Origin: an uncultured Celeribacter sp.
GTDB lineage: Bacteria; Pseudomonadota; Alphaproteobacteria; Rhodobacterales; Rhodobacteraceae
Assembly: GCA_938008015.1 (NCBI GenBank)
Contig: CALLMA010000005.1
Location: 1-41,837, forward strand
Direction of reading: 5' to 3'
Length of the DNA stretch: 41,837 nt
The notes beneath the pieces were generated by a model, which did no database searches, had not been told where the DNA came from, and was given only the letters and a program-made list of their open reading frames with translations. Below, piece after piece: positions 16,173-26,019 of this stretch. Positions within the stretch are counted from its first letter, which is position 1. Each line of letters opens with the position of its first letter. A program made the translations under genes and the position numbers.

Positions 16173-17687
16173 ATGGCCCGTATCATTCCTGAATTTAGTG
16201 ACTTTGAAGCCGGATATAATGCGGGTTTAAACCAACTTGTTTACACAAAAATAGCCGCCGATCTCGACACTCCCGTCTCGATCATGCTCAAACTTGCCGG
16301 CGCGCGCAAAGATAGCTTTATGCTTGAATCTGTGACTGGTGGTGAGATACGCGGGCGCTATTCAATCATTGGTTTCAAGCCTGACCTTATTTGGAAATGT
16401 GACGGCACATCCGCCTCAATCAACCGCAATGCGCGCTTTGATGATACGGATTACACTGCCCAGAAAGAGGATCCTCTCACTTCCCTTCGCGCGCTTATTA
16501 AAGAATGCGAAGTCGATATTCCCAGCGATCTGCCTGCGGCAAGTGCGGGATTATTCGGCTACCTCGGCTATGATATGATCCGCCTTGTCGAAGATCTTCC
16601 AAATATAAATCCAGATCCAATCGGCTTGCCCGATGCGGTGCTCATTCGCCCTTCTGTTATTGCAATCCTTGATGGTGTCAAAGGCGATGTGACACTGGTT
16701 TCCCCCGCATGGATCACTGCGGGTGTCTCAGCGAAGGCAGCCTATGCTCAAGCAGCAGAGCGTGTTATGGACGCTTTGCGCGATTTAGAACGTGTGCCGT
16801 CAGAAATCACGCATGATTTTGGCACGCAAGTTGATCTGAAGGAAGCCACGTCAAACTTTTCAAAAGAAGGCTACCTACAAGCCGTTGAAAAAGCAAAAGA
16901 ATACATTAAATCAGGTGACATTTTCCAAGTTGTACCAGCGCAAAGATGGACGCATAATTTTCCGCTTCCCCCCTTTGCATTGTACCGCTCTTTAAGACGC
17001 ACTAATCCGTCGCCCTATATGTTCTTCTTTAATTTTGGTGGATATCAACTTGTCGGCGCCTCTCCTGAGATTTTAGTACAATCAAAAGAGGGTACGGTCA
17101 CAATCCGCCCAATCGCAGGTACGCGGCACCGCGGGGCAACACCTGCGGAAGACAAAGCCCTCGAGCTGGATCTTTTGTCCGATAAAAAAGAACTTTCCGA
17201 ACATCTGATGCTATTAGATCTTGGCCGCAATGACGTCGGCCGCGTGGCGGAGATCGGGACGGTGCGCCCAACGGAAGAGTTCATTATTGAGCGCTATTCA
17301 CATGTGATGCACATCGTCTCGAACGTGGAAGGAACACTCTCCAAAGAGCATGACGCCCTCTCCGCCTTGCTCGCAGGCCTGCCCGCAGGCACCGTTTCAG
17401 GCGCTCCTAAAGTGCGTGCGATGGAAATCATTGACGAATTAGAGCCTGAAAAACGTGGTGTTTACGGCGGTGGTGTCGGTTATTTTTCATCTAATGGTGA
17501 TATGGATATCTGTATCGCCCTGCGTACAAGCGTGATTAAAGATGAAAAGCTATATATTCAAGCGGGTGGCGGCGTCGTCTTTGACAGCGATCCAGAAGCA
17601 GAATTCCAGGAAACTGTTAATAAATCCAACGCCCTCAGAAAAGCCGCCCTAGACGCAGGCCTTTTCACAAAAACGGGTAATTACTAA
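16173..17687 (+). CDS. trpE: Anthranilate synthase component I
   Basis: A 504-residue chorismate-utilising enzyme making anthranilate, the first committed step of tryptophan synthesis, with glutamine amidotransferase TrpG as partner. The N-terminal segment FMLESVTGGEIRGRYS (49-64) holds the LES element linked to feedback inhibition by tryptophan. The chorismate-binding domain shows IAGTRHRG, LDLGRNDVGRVA, GTVSGAPKVRAMEII and GGGVVFDSDPEAEF. It starts 14 bp after ppiD and is followed at once by a strong terminator; trpG, trpD and trpC are not in this window, so trpE is separated from the rest of the pathway here. I see no leader peptide with Trp codons before it. Confidence 0.97.
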   Translation: MARIIPEFSDFEAGYNAGLNQLVYTKIAADLDTPVSIMLKLAGARKDSFMLESVTGGEIRGRYSIIGFKPDLIWKCDGTSASINRNARFDDTDYTAQKEDPLTSLRALIKECEVDIPSDLPAASAGLFGYLGYDMIRLVEDLPNINPDPIGLPDAVLIRPSVIAILDGVKGDVTLVSPAWITAGVSAKAAYAQAAERVMDALRDLERVPSEITHDFGTQVDLKEATSNFSKEGYLQAVEKAKEYIKSGDIFQVVPAQRWTHNFPLPPFALYRSLRRTNPSPYMFFFNFGGYQLVGASPEILVQSKEGTVTIRPIAGTRHRGATPAEDKALELDLLSDKKELSEHLMLLDLGRNDVGRVAEIGTVRPTEEFIIERYSHVMHIVSNVEGTLSKEHDALSALLAGLPAGTVSGAPKVRAMEIIDELEPEKRGVYGGGVGYFSSNGDMDICIALRTSVIKDEKLYIQAGGGVVFDSDPEAEFQETVNKSNALRKAALDAGLFTKTGNY

Positions 17688-17699
17688 TCTAAACAAAGA

Positions 17700-17729
17700 T
17701 TAAAGGGCCTATCGGCCCTTTAAGTTTTC
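17700..17729. terminator. Bidirectional terminator between trpE and rppH
   Basis: TTAAAGGGCC (17700-17709) and GGCCCTTTAA (17714-17723) form a perfect 10-bp stem with loop TATC, followed on the plus strand by GTTTTCT and preceded by an A-rich tract for the other direction. It lies between the convergent trpE and rppH genes. Confidence 0.9.
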
Positions 17730-18205
17730 TAAAGCTGATCTTTAAAGTGACCTAACACTTGTGTGTAAATCGCTTTCTTAAATGGAACGATCTCAGCGAT
17801 CAAATCTTCTGGGGTGCTCCATTTCCAACGGGCAAATTCTGGATATTCAACATCCAAAGAAATGCAATCTTCGCCTCCCCTTATCTTAAAGAGATACCAC
17901 AATTGCTTTTGCCCGCGGTATTTCCCGCCCCAGACCTTCCCAATAAGAGAGTCTGGGAGATCATAGGTTAGCCATTCGGGCGTGCAGGCCAATAGTTCGA
18001 CAGCTTCTTTGGGAACGCTCGTTTCCTCAAACAACTCCCGAAAAGCCGCATCTTGTGGATCTTCTCCTTCATCAACGCCACCTTGAGGCATTTGCCATGC
18101 CTCAGGGCAGTCGTTGCGTTCCCCTACAAAAATCTTTCCATTGTCATTTATCAAGACAACGCCGACACAGGGCCGATAAGAAAGTTCATCTTTATTCACA
18201 GTCAT
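17729..18205 (-). CDS. rppH: RNA pyrophosphohydrolase (Nudix)
   Basis: A 158-residue Nudix hydrolase that removes pyrophosphate from the 5' end of mRNAs and so triggers RNase E-dependent decay. The Nudix box spans about 42-64: GGVDEGEDPQDAAFRELFEE then TSV. The catalytic REL..EE glutamates are intact; the usual Gly after EEx is Ser here, a tolerated variation. The upstream PEAWQMPQGG and the later WGGKYRGQKQLWYLF segment are characteristic of RppH rather than other Nudix enzymes. It is the last gene of the rsfS-to-rppH run, starting 15 bp after ctpA, and RNase E is encoded in the same window. Confidence 0.95.
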   Translation of the reverse strand: MTVNKDELSYRPCVGVVLINDNGKIFVGERNDCPEAWQMPQGGVDEGEDPQDAAFRELFEETSVPKEAVELLACTPEWLTYDLPDSLIGKVWGGKYRGQKQLWYLFKIRGGEDCISLDVEYPEFARWKWSTPEDLIAEIVPFKKAIYTQVLGHFKDQL

Positions 18206-18220
18206 AAACGCCCCTCAACG

Positions 18221-19549
18221 CTATTTCTCAAGCTTCGAGAGACCTTTGAGAAGATCTAATGCGTATGAAAGTTGGAAATCTTCATCGCGCAATCTCGCCG
18301 TCTCTTCGGCTTTTTCTCTCTCTTCTTCAATCTGGCGACGCTCATCTTCGCTTAGGCTATCATTGCCGAGCGAGCCACGCAGATCGGCCTCAGAGCGTAC
18401 TGGGCGTTCTTCTGCCACTTCCTCATCTGTCGGCAATTCACGTGGTGGTTGGTTGACAACAATATCAGGAGAGACACCAAGTGCTTGAATGGAACGTCCG
18501 GAAGGTGTGTAATAACGTGCTGTTGTTAAACGCATGGCCCCATCTTGGCGAAGGGGGAGCACTGTCTGAACAGAGCCTTTCCCGAATGACTTTGTTCCAA
18601 CAACCACCGCTCTATGGTGGTCTTGCAAAGCACCTGCAACGATTTCTGAAGCAGAAGCAGAACCGCCGTTAATCAAAACAACAATGGGTTTGCCTTGGGC
18701 AAGATCGCCTTGCTTGGCATTCACACGAGAACTATCCGCTAATTCGCGTCCGCGTGTTGAAACAATTTCACCTTCATTCAAGAAGGCATCCGATACTTTG
18801 ATCGCCTGATCCAACAATCCGCCTGGATTGTTTCTCAGATCAACAACAATACCATCGAGATTATCTAAGCCACCTAGCTCTTCAATGCCCTTTTCAATCC
18901 CATCTGCAAGATTAGGATAGGTTTGTTGATTGAAGGTCGCGACGCGCAAGATGATGGAATTGCCTTCGATGCGAGAGCGAACGGCCGTCAATTTAATTGT
19001 ATCACGAATAATCGACACATCGAATGGCTCTTCGACGCCTTCGCGCACAACGGTGACAACAATCTCTGATCCAACAGGACCACGCATCAAGTCAACCGCT
19101 TCTCCCAAAGTCAGGCCCACGATGCTTTGCCCATCCACCTGCGTGATGAAATCACCGGCTTCAATGCCTGCAACATAAGCCGGCGTCCCATCCATCGGCG
19201 TCACAACTTTTACAAAACCATCTTCTTGCGTGACTTCAATTCCAAGCCCTCCGAAGGAGCCAGATGTTTGCACACGCATCTCTGCGGCATCTTTGGGCGA
19301 TAGGTATGACGAGTGTGGGTCTAGAGAGGATAGCATGCCATCAATGGCAGCCTCAATTAAATCCTCTTCATTGACATCTTCGACATATTCTCTGCGAATT
19401 CTATCGAACACATCGCCAAACAAATCCAATTGTTCATAAACATTTGTCGTACGATCGCTCTCTTGGGCAATGATTGGTGCCGCTAATTGCACAGAAATCA
19501 AGCCACCTGCCAGAATACCCGCCGCGCTCGCCATAAGATATTTTTTCAT
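18221..19549 (-). CDS. ctpA: Carboxyl-terminal processing protease (S41A)
   Basis: Periplasmic serine protease of 442 residues, cutting selected envelope proteins near their C-termini. A signal peptide occupies about 1-29 (ending IIAQ). The PDZ domain is at about 95-170 (GLGIEV, GIEAGDFITQVDG). The catalytic dyad is S299 in GGSASAS and K324 in SFGKGS, spaced 25 residues as in Prc. The C-terminal tail is charged and Glu/Arg rich. In other proteobacteria CtpA trims peptidoglycan hydrolases, which fits its place directly after the EnvC-like gene in this operon. Confidence 0.96.
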   Translation of the reverse strand: MKKYLMASAAGILAGGLISVQLAAPIIAQESDRTTNVYEQLDLFGDVFDRIRREYVEDVNEEDLIEAAIDGMLSSLDPHSSYLSPKDAAEMRVQTSGSFGGLGIEVTQEDGFVKVVTPMDGTPAYVAGIEAGDFITQVDGQSIVGLTLGEAVDLMRGPVGSEIVVTVVREGVEEPFDVSIIRDTIKLTAVRSRIEGNSIILRVATFNQQTYPNLADGIEKGIEELGGLDNLDGIVVDLRNNPGGLLDQAIKVSDAFLNEGEIVSTRGRELADSSRVNAKQGDLAQGKPIVVLINGGSASASEIVAGALQDHHRAVVVGTKSFGKGSVQTVLPLRQDGAMRLTTARYYTPSGRSIQALGVSPDIVVNQPPRELPTDEEVAEERPVRSEADLRGSLGNDSLSEDERRQIEEEREKAEETARLRDEDFQLSYALDLLKGLSKLEK

Positions 19550-19603
19550 TTTATTCCTCTCTTAGGAGCACTCATTTAACGTGCATTTCCTTAAATTCAA
19601 AAG

Positions 19604-20725
19604 TTAGCTTGAAAACCAACCCGCTGGATCAACAGAGTGCCCGCCCTCACGGATCTCTATATAAAGGGTTTCCGTCAGCAAATCTCCGGTGCCTTCTTCA
19701 GATGATTGCACAAACTCCGACAATTCGGGAAGGCTTCCGCCCATTTTGCCAACAACTTGAGCTTCCGACACAACTTCTCCAATCTCGCCATAAACCTCTT
19801 CTAAACCAGCTATAACCAATAAGACATCTTTTCCAGGCTCTAATACAATCACATTCCCGTAATCAAGCAAAGGCCCTTTATAACGTATAGTAGAAGACCA
19901 CGGCGCTAAGACAAGAGATTGTTTACGTGCCGCAAGCACCCAGCCTGGGCGCGTCACGCCCGCGGCATCCGTTTCATTGTATTTTCTGATGAACTGCCCA
20001 TTTAAAGGCAACTTCCACCTGCCTTTAAAACGCGCGACATCTTGCGCCTCAGGAACCGCATCAATTGTATCTAAAATCGCAAGTGAGGCCGCGAAATCCT
20101 CAAAAGAATTTGCGCTTTCGATCAAAGACGCCATTCTTTCATCATTCATCACAAAGCGCTTTGGCATCGATGAGCGTGAAGATATGCTGGAAGATAATTC
20201 CACACGCGCTTCTTGAGCATAGATCAACCCCTGCTCTAAATGCCCAATTAATTCATCTTGAATAGAATGAAGTTTTGCAATTTGAGCCAGCTTATCCGAA
20301 AAAATCTTTGCTTGTGATTGCAACTGCGGTGTTGCTTGTGCAAGCAACATCCCTGCGCGCGCTTGAGCAAGTGGGCCTTGGGGATGAATCATCGCAGATG
20401 GTGTAGCTTGCGTATCTAAACTAATGAGAACACTCAACAATTCAGAAACTTGTTCTTTTTCATCTTCAAACTCAAGCTCGAGTTCTTTTTGATATAAAGA
20501 CAATTGCCTTAACGAAGAGCGCATAGAAATCATGCCCTCCTCATAGACGAGAATTAAGCTCGAAAGCGCTTTGATACGATCTTGAGCTGATCGCGCTCTT
20601 TCAACGTTGCGTTGGGCTTGCGCAAACAAGTCAGCCGTTTTGCGCGCATCACTCAAGGCATCGCTTTGCACCCCAAAGGGCAGACAGCACATAAGGGCTG
20701 TCAGGATATATGGCGCTAATCTCAT
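19604..20725 (-). CDS. envC: EnvC-like murein hydrolase activator
   Basis: A 373-residue exported protein. It has a short signal peptide (about 1-21), a long coiled-coil region (about 25-200) and a LytM/M23-like C-terminal domain (about 235-370). The metal-binding histidines expected of an active M23 endopeptidase are absent or not in place; the usual ending LYFEIR.. is LYIEIREGGHSVDPAGWF. This is the degenerate form seen in EnvC, which activates amidases rather than cutting peptidoglycan itself. The ATG overlaps the gpmI stop as TAATG, so translation is coupled. It likely works in septal peptidoglycan splitting; ctpA follows after 54 bp. Confidence 0.88.
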   Translation of the reverse strand: MRLAPYILTALMCCLPFGVQSDALSDARKTADLFAQAQRNVERARSAQDRIKALSSLILVYEEGMISMRSSLRQLSLYQKELELEFEDEKEQVSELLSVLISLDTQATPSAMIHPQGPLAQARAGMLLAQATPQLQSQAKIFSDKLAQIAKLHSIQDELIGHLEQGLIYAQEARVELSSSISSRSSMPKRFVMNDERMASLIESANSFEDFAASLAILDTIDAVPEAQDVARFKGRWKLPLNGQFIRKYNETDAAGVTRPGWVLAARKQSLVLAPWSSTIRYKGPLLDYGNVIVLEPGKDVLLVIAGLEEVYGEIGEVVSEAQVVGKMGGSLPELSEFVQSSEEGTGDLLTETLYIEIREGGHSVDPAGWFSS

Positions 20726-22245
20726 TAAATCAGTAAACTTTTACCGGTCATTTCTTTTGGTTGCTCCAATGCCATCAACTCTAAAATAGTTGGCGCGACA
20801 TCCGCTAAGCGCCCACCAGAGCGCAATGCAACGCCTTGCTGCGCGCCGTATAAAATCACCGGCACAGGATTAAGCGTATGTGCCGTATGTGGCCCGCCTG
20901 TTTCAGGATCAACCATCGTTTCGCAATTGCCGTGATCTGCAATAACAAGGAGTTGCCCTCCCACATCACCAAGAGCCTCAACAACCTGCCCCAATCCTAA
21001 ATCAACCGCCTCACACGCTTTAATCGCGGCCTCCAAATCGCCTGTATGGCCAACCATATCGGGATTAGCAAAATTACAAACAATGAAATCAAAACCACGT
21101 TTAATCGCATCCACAAAATGCTCACTCACTTCAGGGGCAGACATTTCAGGCTGCAAATCATAGGTCGCCACCTTTGGAGAGGCCGCCATATAGCGCTCTT
21201 CTCCAGCAACAGCCGCCTCATTGCCGCCATTCAAGAAGAATGTCACGTGAGGATATTTTTCAGTTTCAGCAATATGAAATTGCGTCTTTTGCTGCTGAGA
21301 AATCCATTGAGCCAGAGTGTTTTTAATATCCTCTTTCGGATAACAGGCCTCCATATAGCTATTATGGCGATCAGAATATTCCACCATTCCCAGAAGAGAT
21401 GACAACGCAGGCCGAGGACCGGTTTTAAATGCATTAAAATCTGGGTCTGCGATTGCACTGAGCAATTCACGGGCTCGATCTGCACGGAAGTTTATAAAAA
21501 ACAGCCCATCGCCATCCTTCATGCCTTCATAGCCGTCAAGCGCGACAGGTTTGATAAATTCATCCGTTATATTCTGCTCGTAAGCTTGGGAGATAATCTC
21601 TAAAGGGCTGGCTTTGACTGTATCTTCAGGCTGAACCATCGCAAAATACGCCTGACTGACGCGCTCCCATCGATTATCACGATCCATTGCAAAATAGCGC
21701 CCAGAAACCGAAACAATTTCAGCACCCTTTGGCAAAGAGCTTATAAACTCTTCCATCGTTCCAAGCGCAGAACTCGGCGCAACGTCACGCCCATCTGTGA
21801 TCGCATGAATGGCGACTTTTAAACCGGATTGAACTAAAGCCTGAGCAGCCGCAAGCAAATGAGATTGATGTGAATGGACGCCACCCGATGAAACAAGCCC
21901 TGCAATATGCGCAACGCCGCCCCCCGCTTTGATTTTTTGCGCAAATGCCATCAAAGCACTGTTTTTAAAAAAACTGCCATCTTCAATTGCCAAATCAATT
22001 TGGCCAAGATCCATCGCAACAACACGCCCGGCACCAATATTCATATGACCCACCTCACTATTGCCCATTTGCCCCTTCGGCAAACCAACATCAGGACCAT
22101 ATGTAATGAGAGTATCATTTGGGCAAGTTGCGATCAGCTTGTCAAAATTTGGCGTATGAGCAAGCGCAGGCGCATTGTTTTCTTTTGCTGCGCGCAAGCC
22201 CCAACCATCTAAAATGCAAAGAACAACTGGTTTTTTTAGTGACAT
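20725..22245 (-). CDS. gpmI: Phosphoglycerate mutase, cofactor-independent
   Basis: Metal-dependent glycolytic enzyme of 506 residues interconverting 3- and 2-phosphoglycerate, of the alkaline phosphatase superfamily. Motifs: CILDGWG near the N-terminus (metal site), MGNSEVGH with the phosphoserine nucleophile, AITDGRDVAP, NFRADRARE, NFANPDMVGHTG and VIADHGNCE. An in-frame TTG lies 15 bases upstream, but GAGG sits 9 bases before the ATG at 22245 and the protein is expected to begin there. Its TAA overlaps the envC ATG. It follows rlmH after about 150 bp on the same strand. Confidence 0.96.
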   Translation of the reverse strand: MSLKKPVVLCILDGWGLRAAKENNAPALAHTPNFDKLIATCPNDTLITYGPDVGLPKGQMGNSEVGHMNIGAGRVVAMDLGQIDLAIEDGSFFKNSALMAFAQKIKAGGGVAHIAGLVSSGGVHSHQSHLLAAAQALVQSGLKVAIHAITDGRDVAPSSALGTMEEFISSLPKGAEIVSVSGRYFAMDRDNRWERVSQAYFAMVQPEDTVKASPLEIISQAYEQNITDEFIKPVALDGYEGMKDGDGLFFINFRADRARELLSAIADPDFNAFKTGPRPALSSLLGMVEYSDRHNSYMEACYPKEDIKNTLAQWISQQQKTQFHIAETEKYPHVTFFLNGGNEAAVAGEERYMAASPKVATYDLQPEMSAPEVSEHFVDAIKRGFDFIVCNFANPDMVGHTGDLEAAIKACEAVDLGLGQVVEALGDVGGQLLVIADHGNCETMVDPETGGPHTAHTLNPVPVILYGAQQGVALRSGGRLADVAPTILELMALEQPKEMTGKSLLI

Positions 22246-22392
22246 AAATACAAGCCTCAAAAATCAATATGACAATTTATGAAAAGCATATACTTCAATT
22301 GCATTCGAGACCAGTACCAAGTCTAAAACCTCAAAATTAATGCCCTGTAATGGCATAAAATCATTGCGGATGCACAACTGTAAAGCAAAAAT

Positions 22393-22863
22393 CTATACTC
22401 GATGATATGGTAGTCTCGCCTCAATGCTGGCAGCCCGGTAAAGTTGCTCACAAAGCATGGCGCGCACCATCATATGCGGCCAGACCATTTTACCAAAAGA
22501 AATCGAAAAATCTGCCTTGGCCCGCAAGCTTGGTGCAATCCCATCCGCGCCACCAATGATGAAGGCCAAATCTTGGCGTCCAGCATCGCGCCAACTTGCG
22601 ATTTTTTGAGAAAAATCAGGGGAGCTTAAGAGCTTTCCGCGTTCATCCATTGTGACAATAAAAGCACCCTTTGGAATAACGCGCATCAGCAGATCAGCCT
22701 CAGCCTCCATTCCACGCGCCTTTTTATCTTCCACTTCATGAATAGATAACGGCCCTAAAGAAAGAGGCCGGCCTGTACGATCAAGCCGGCTCTGATAGTC
22801 TTTGATAAGCTCTGCTTCTGGGCCAGCCTTTAAGCGCCCCACAGCACAGATATGAATCCGCAT
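22393..22863 (-). CDS. rlmH: 23S rRNA pseudouridine(1915) N3-methyltransferase
   Basis: A 156-residue SPOUT-class methyltransferase that modifies helix 69 of 23S rRNA on assembled 70S ribosomes. It begins MRIHICAVGRLK and shows the knot motif IGGADGI and the C-terminal segment HMMVRAMLCEQLYRA, ending with LPYHR. The open frame extends upstream to 22902, but the conserved N-terminus begins at the ATG at 22863, which overlaps the rsfS stop as TAATG. The rsfS-rlmH pair is widely conserved. Confidence 0.96.
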   Translation of the reverse strand: MRIHICAVGRLKAGPEAELIKDYQSRLDRTGRPLSLGPLSIHEVEDKKARGMEAEADLLMRVIPKGAFIVTMDERGKLLSSPDFSQKIASWRDAGRQDLAFIIGGADGIAPSLRAKADFSISFGKMVWPHMMVRAMLCEQLYRAASIEARLPYHRV

Positions 22864-23240
22864 TACTGAGCCGTTGAGCGAGCCGTTTCTGCAGCCATCC
22901 ACATTTTATCAAGCTGATAGAACTCACGCACTTCATGGCGGAAGATATGAACAACCACATCACCCGCATCAATCAAAACCCAATCACCTTGCTCTTTGCC
23001 CTCAAGGCGAGAATAAACATTGCAATTTTGTTTGAGCGATTCTGTAAGCTTTTCGGCCATAGCGCTCACTTGGCGCGTAGACATACCCGAACAAATCACC
23101 ATATGATCAGCGATTTCAGACTTTCCCTTGAGGTCAATCGTCACAATATCTTGTGCCTTATCTTGGGCGAGCGTATCAGTGATAAACTCTAATAGTTTAT
23201 TACCATCAAATGCTTCAGCGCGCGATTGCTGAGATGTCAT
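22863..23240 (-). CDS. rsfS: Ribosomal silencing factor RsfS
   Basis: A 125-residue protein that binds L14 of the large ribosomal subunit and blocks subunit joining when nutrients are scarce. Family signatures are DIVTIDLKGKSEIADHMVI, followed by SGMSTRQVSAMAEKL and GDWVLIDAGDVVVHIF, then the REFYQLDKMW ending. An in-frame ATG at 23261 lacks a ribosome binding site, while the ATG at 23240 has AAGGAAG 8 bases upstream, so I chose the latter. It heads the minus-strand run to rppH and is divergent from leuC across about 280 bp, which should hold both promoters. Confidence 0.95.
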   Translation of the reverse strand: MTSQQSRAEAFDGNKLLEFITDTLAQDKAQDIVTIDLKGKSEIADHMVICSGMSTRQVSAMAEKLTESLKQNCNVYSRLEGKEQGDWVLIDAGDVVVHIFRHEVREFYQLDKMWMAAETARSTAQ

Positions 23241-23518
23241 TATAAAAACTTCCTTAATCATCGGCGAAGATGATTCACCACGTCGCTAAGACAAGACGAA
23301 TCTCTTCATTTATTACGCGCCTTCAATCTGTGACGCCAAGAACATACCTATAATAAGCATTCTAAAAAGAATCTCAATGGATGAAATACATCAATCTTAA
23401 AGCAACATGAAATCTTACCATGATCAACATGACTTAGATGATGAAGAAGATTGATCCTTGGCCTGACTTATATTAAGTTTTACAAGATATTACTGCAATC
23501 AATGTTTAGGAGAGCAAT

Positions 23519-24940
23519 ATGTGCGCTATGACTACAAGCCATCCCCAAACTTTATACGATAAAATTTGGGAAGCACATACGGTTGCCAATGACAACGAGA
23601 ACACCAACCTCATTTATATTGATCGCCATCTTGTTCATGAGGTCACCTCTCCTCAAGCTTTTGAAGGCCTGCGCATGGCTGGGCGCACAGTCCGCGCGCC
23701 TGAAAAAACGATTGCCGTGCCCGATCACAACGTGCCAACCACAGAAGATCGTACAAAAGGCATCGCCAATGAACAAAGCCGCATTCAAGTCGAGGCCCTC
23801 GATCGCAATGCAAAAGAATTTGGTCTGCATTATTACCCAATGTCAGATATCCGCCAAGGCATAGTCCATATCGTTGGCCCAGAGCAGGGTTGGACACTCC
23901 CAGGGATGACTGTGGTTTGCGGCGACAGTCATACAGCAACGCACGGCGCCTTTGGCGCTTTAGCTCATGGCATTGGAACATCTGAAGTCGAACATGTGCT
24001 TGCGACGCAAACATTGATCCAACAAAAATCAAAGAATATGAAAGTGGAAATCACTGGAAAGCTCAATCCAGGCGTCACCGCAAAAGATATCACACTCGCA
24101 GTTATCGGCGCAATTGGCACAGGCGGTGGAACTGGCCATGTGATTGAATATTGTGGGGACGCGATAAAAAGCTTATCCATGGAAGGCCGAATGACGGTGT
24201 GTAATATGGCGATCGAAGCGGGTGCCCGCGCAGGCCTAATCGCCCCTGATAAAACAACATTTAGCTATATTAAGGGCCGCAGACATGCGCCAAAAGAGGC
24301 TGCATGGGAGCAAGCGGTCGACTATTGGAAAACGCTCTATTCAGATCAAGGCGCGTATTTTGATAAGACAATCACGATAGCTGCCGAAACAATTGAACCT
24401 ATTGTGACTTGGGGAACCTCGCCTGAGGATGTGGTTGGAATTTCAGGAGTTGTCCCAGACCCTGAGAGCTTCGAAGGGGCAAAAGTTGATGCCGCACGCC
24501 GTTCCATCGAATACATGGGGCTTAAGGCTGGCCAGAAGATGACTGACATTGAAATAGACACAGTCTTCATTGGCTCATGCACCAACGGCCGCATTGAAGA
24601 CCTGCGCGCCGCAGCTCATGTTTTAAAGGGCAAAAAGATCAAAACCGGCTTGCGCGCGATGATCGTACCTGGCTCAGGCCTTGTGCGCCAGCAGGCGGAA
24701 GAAGAAGGATTGGCAGAGATCTTTAAAGAGGCCGGCTTTGAATGGCGCATGGCTGGATGCTCAATGTGCCTTGCGATGAATCCCGATCAACTCTCCGAAT
24801 ACGAACGCTGCGTTTCAACATCCAACCGCAACTTCGAAGGCCGACAAGGCTACAAAGGAAGAACCCACCTCGCCTCCCCCGCCATGGCCGCAGCCGCTGC
24901 CATTACAGGGCGCTTGAGCGATGTGAGAAAAGCGACCTAA
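23519..24940 (+). CDS. leuC: 3-isopropylmalate dehydratase large subunit
   Basis: Aconitase-family [4Fe-4S] enzyme subunit of 473 residues, converting 2- to 3-isopropylmalate in leucine synthesis together with the small subunit LeuD. It shows the early LYDKIWEAH and [14 protein letters not shown] motifs, [13 protein letters not shown] with a cluster region, and the iron-sulfur cysteines in GSCTNGR and [14 protein letters not shown] lies 6 bases before the ATG at 23519; a second in-frame ATG three codons on is less well placed. leuD is not adjacent: the next gene is a stealth-family transferase, so the small subunit must be encoded elsewhere. Confidence 0.97.
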   Translation: MCAMTTSHPQTLYDKIWEAHTVANDNENTNLIYIDRHLVHEVTSPQAFEGLRMAGRTVRAPEKTIAVPDHNVPTTEDRTKGIANEQSRIQVEALDRNAKEFGLHYYPMSDIRQGIVHIVGPEQGWTLPGMTVVCGDSHTATHGAFGALAHGIGTSEVEHVLATQTLIQQKSKNMKVEITGKLNPGVTAKDITLAVIGAIGTGGGTGHVIEYCGDAIKSLSMEGRMTVCNMAIEAGARAGLIAPDKTTFSYIKGRRHAPKEAAWEQAVDYWKTLYSDQGAYFDKTITIAAETIEPIVTWGTSPEDVVGISGVVPDPESFEGAKVDAARRSIEYMGLKAGQKMTDIEIDTVFIGSCTNGRIEDLRAAAHVLKGKKIKTGLRAMIVPGSGLVRQQAEEEGLAEIFKEAGFEWRMAGCSMCLAMNPDQLSEYERCVSTSNRNFEGRQGYKGRTHLASPAMAAAAAITGRLSDVRKAT

Positions 24941-25008
24941 TTTTATTGCATTCAAACACCAACCTCACTTTAATACAATATTTTCAATAAGCTGGAGCCC
25001 TTACAAAC

Positions 25009-26019
25009 ATGGACGCTGTAATCACTTGGGTTGACGGAACCGATCCTCAACATAAAGCGAAAAGAATAAAGGCTATGAGCGAAAATGGCTTTCTAACATC
25101 AAAACCATCGAATGCAACGTATGAAACTCGATTCACTGATTGTGGTGAAATTTACTTTTCTATTGCCTCCATCTTAAAATACGCTCCGTTTATAGAAACA
25201 ATTTATATAATCACCGATGATCAAACCCCAAAATATCTGCGCGCGTTTGAGCAAGAAGAGATTTGCGGTGCTACTAAAATTAAAGTGGTCAGCCACAAAG
25301 AAATATACCAAGGGTTTGAAGAATATCTACCAACATTCAATTCGTTAGCTATTGAAACCTTGTTGTGGAGAATTCCAGGTCTCTCTGAAAGCTTCATATA
25401 TTTAAATGATGACTTCTTTTTTAATGCCCCCACTGGAATGGATGATTTTTACGACAGCGATAATAAGCTCAAAGTATGCGGCAACAAACGGTCAAATTTA
25501 CCCCTTAAGCTTAAACTGCGCATGCGAAAATGGCGGTACAAAATTCTTCGCAAAGGAAATCTTCCTGCGCATTACAAAACAGCACAAATGCTATCAGCCC
25601 TACTAGCCAAGCAAAAGCACTACATCCAAGTGGAGCACCATCCACATGCTTTAAGTAAAAAGGTTTTTGAGGATTTTTTTGCCCAGAACAAGACAATATT
25701 AGCCAAACAAATCCAACCAAAATTTCGCACCGCAGAGCAATTTCTACCTGTTGGTTTAAACAACCACATTTCTTTAAAAGAACACCAAGCTGCAGTTTAT
25801 CCCTCCCGTGAAGTTGTCTACATAAAACCGAACAACTACGATCAAAATTCACTAAAAGCATTAAAAGCTCGCGATATAAAATTTGCGTGTGTTCAAAGCC
25901 TAGATGAATTTTCAGCATCTGATGCTTTGGAATTGAAAAAGGTTCTGGTTAAGAAATTCTACGATTATTTACCCAGCGCTCTGCGATCATTATATGACGA
26001 TGAAACTGAAGAAAATTAA
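25009..26019 (+). CDS. Stealth-family sugar-phosphate transferase
   Basis: A 336-residue protein of the stealth family, whose members transfer sugar-1-phosphates when building capsules or exopolysaccharides. Conserved region 1 is the N-terminal MDAVITWVDGTDP (1-13). Region 2 runs from about 39, RFTDCGEIYFSIASILK.., through IYIITDDQTP to IYLNDDFFF at about 130-138. Region 3 is near HHPHALSKKVFEDFF (210-224). Region 4 is not obvious. It is cytoplasmic with no signal peptide. The coding sequence is more AT-rich than leuC before it and dxs after it, and no other capsule gene is near, which suggests acquisition or a solitary glycan-modifying role. Confidence 0.88.
   Translation: MDAVITWVDGTDPQHKAKRIKAMSENGFLTSKPSNATYETRFTDCGEIYFSIASILKYAPFIETIYIITDDQTPKYLRAFEQEEICGATKIKVVSHKEIYQGFEEYLPTFNSLAIETLLWRIPGLSESFIYLNDDFFFNAPTGMDDFYDSDNKLKVCGNKRSNLPLKLKLRMRKWRYKILRKGNLPAHYKTAQMLSALLAKQKHYIQVEHHPHALSKKVFEDFFAQNKTILAKQIQPKFRTAEQFLPVGLNNHISLKEHQAAVYPSREVVYIKPNNYDQNSLKALKARDIKFACVQSLDEFSASDALELKKVLVKKFYDYLPSALRSLYDDETEEN

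Noticed and set aside
19604-20725. Active M23 endopeptidase
   Set aside because: The zinc-binding histidines are not in place; the protein fits the degenerate EnvC activator type.
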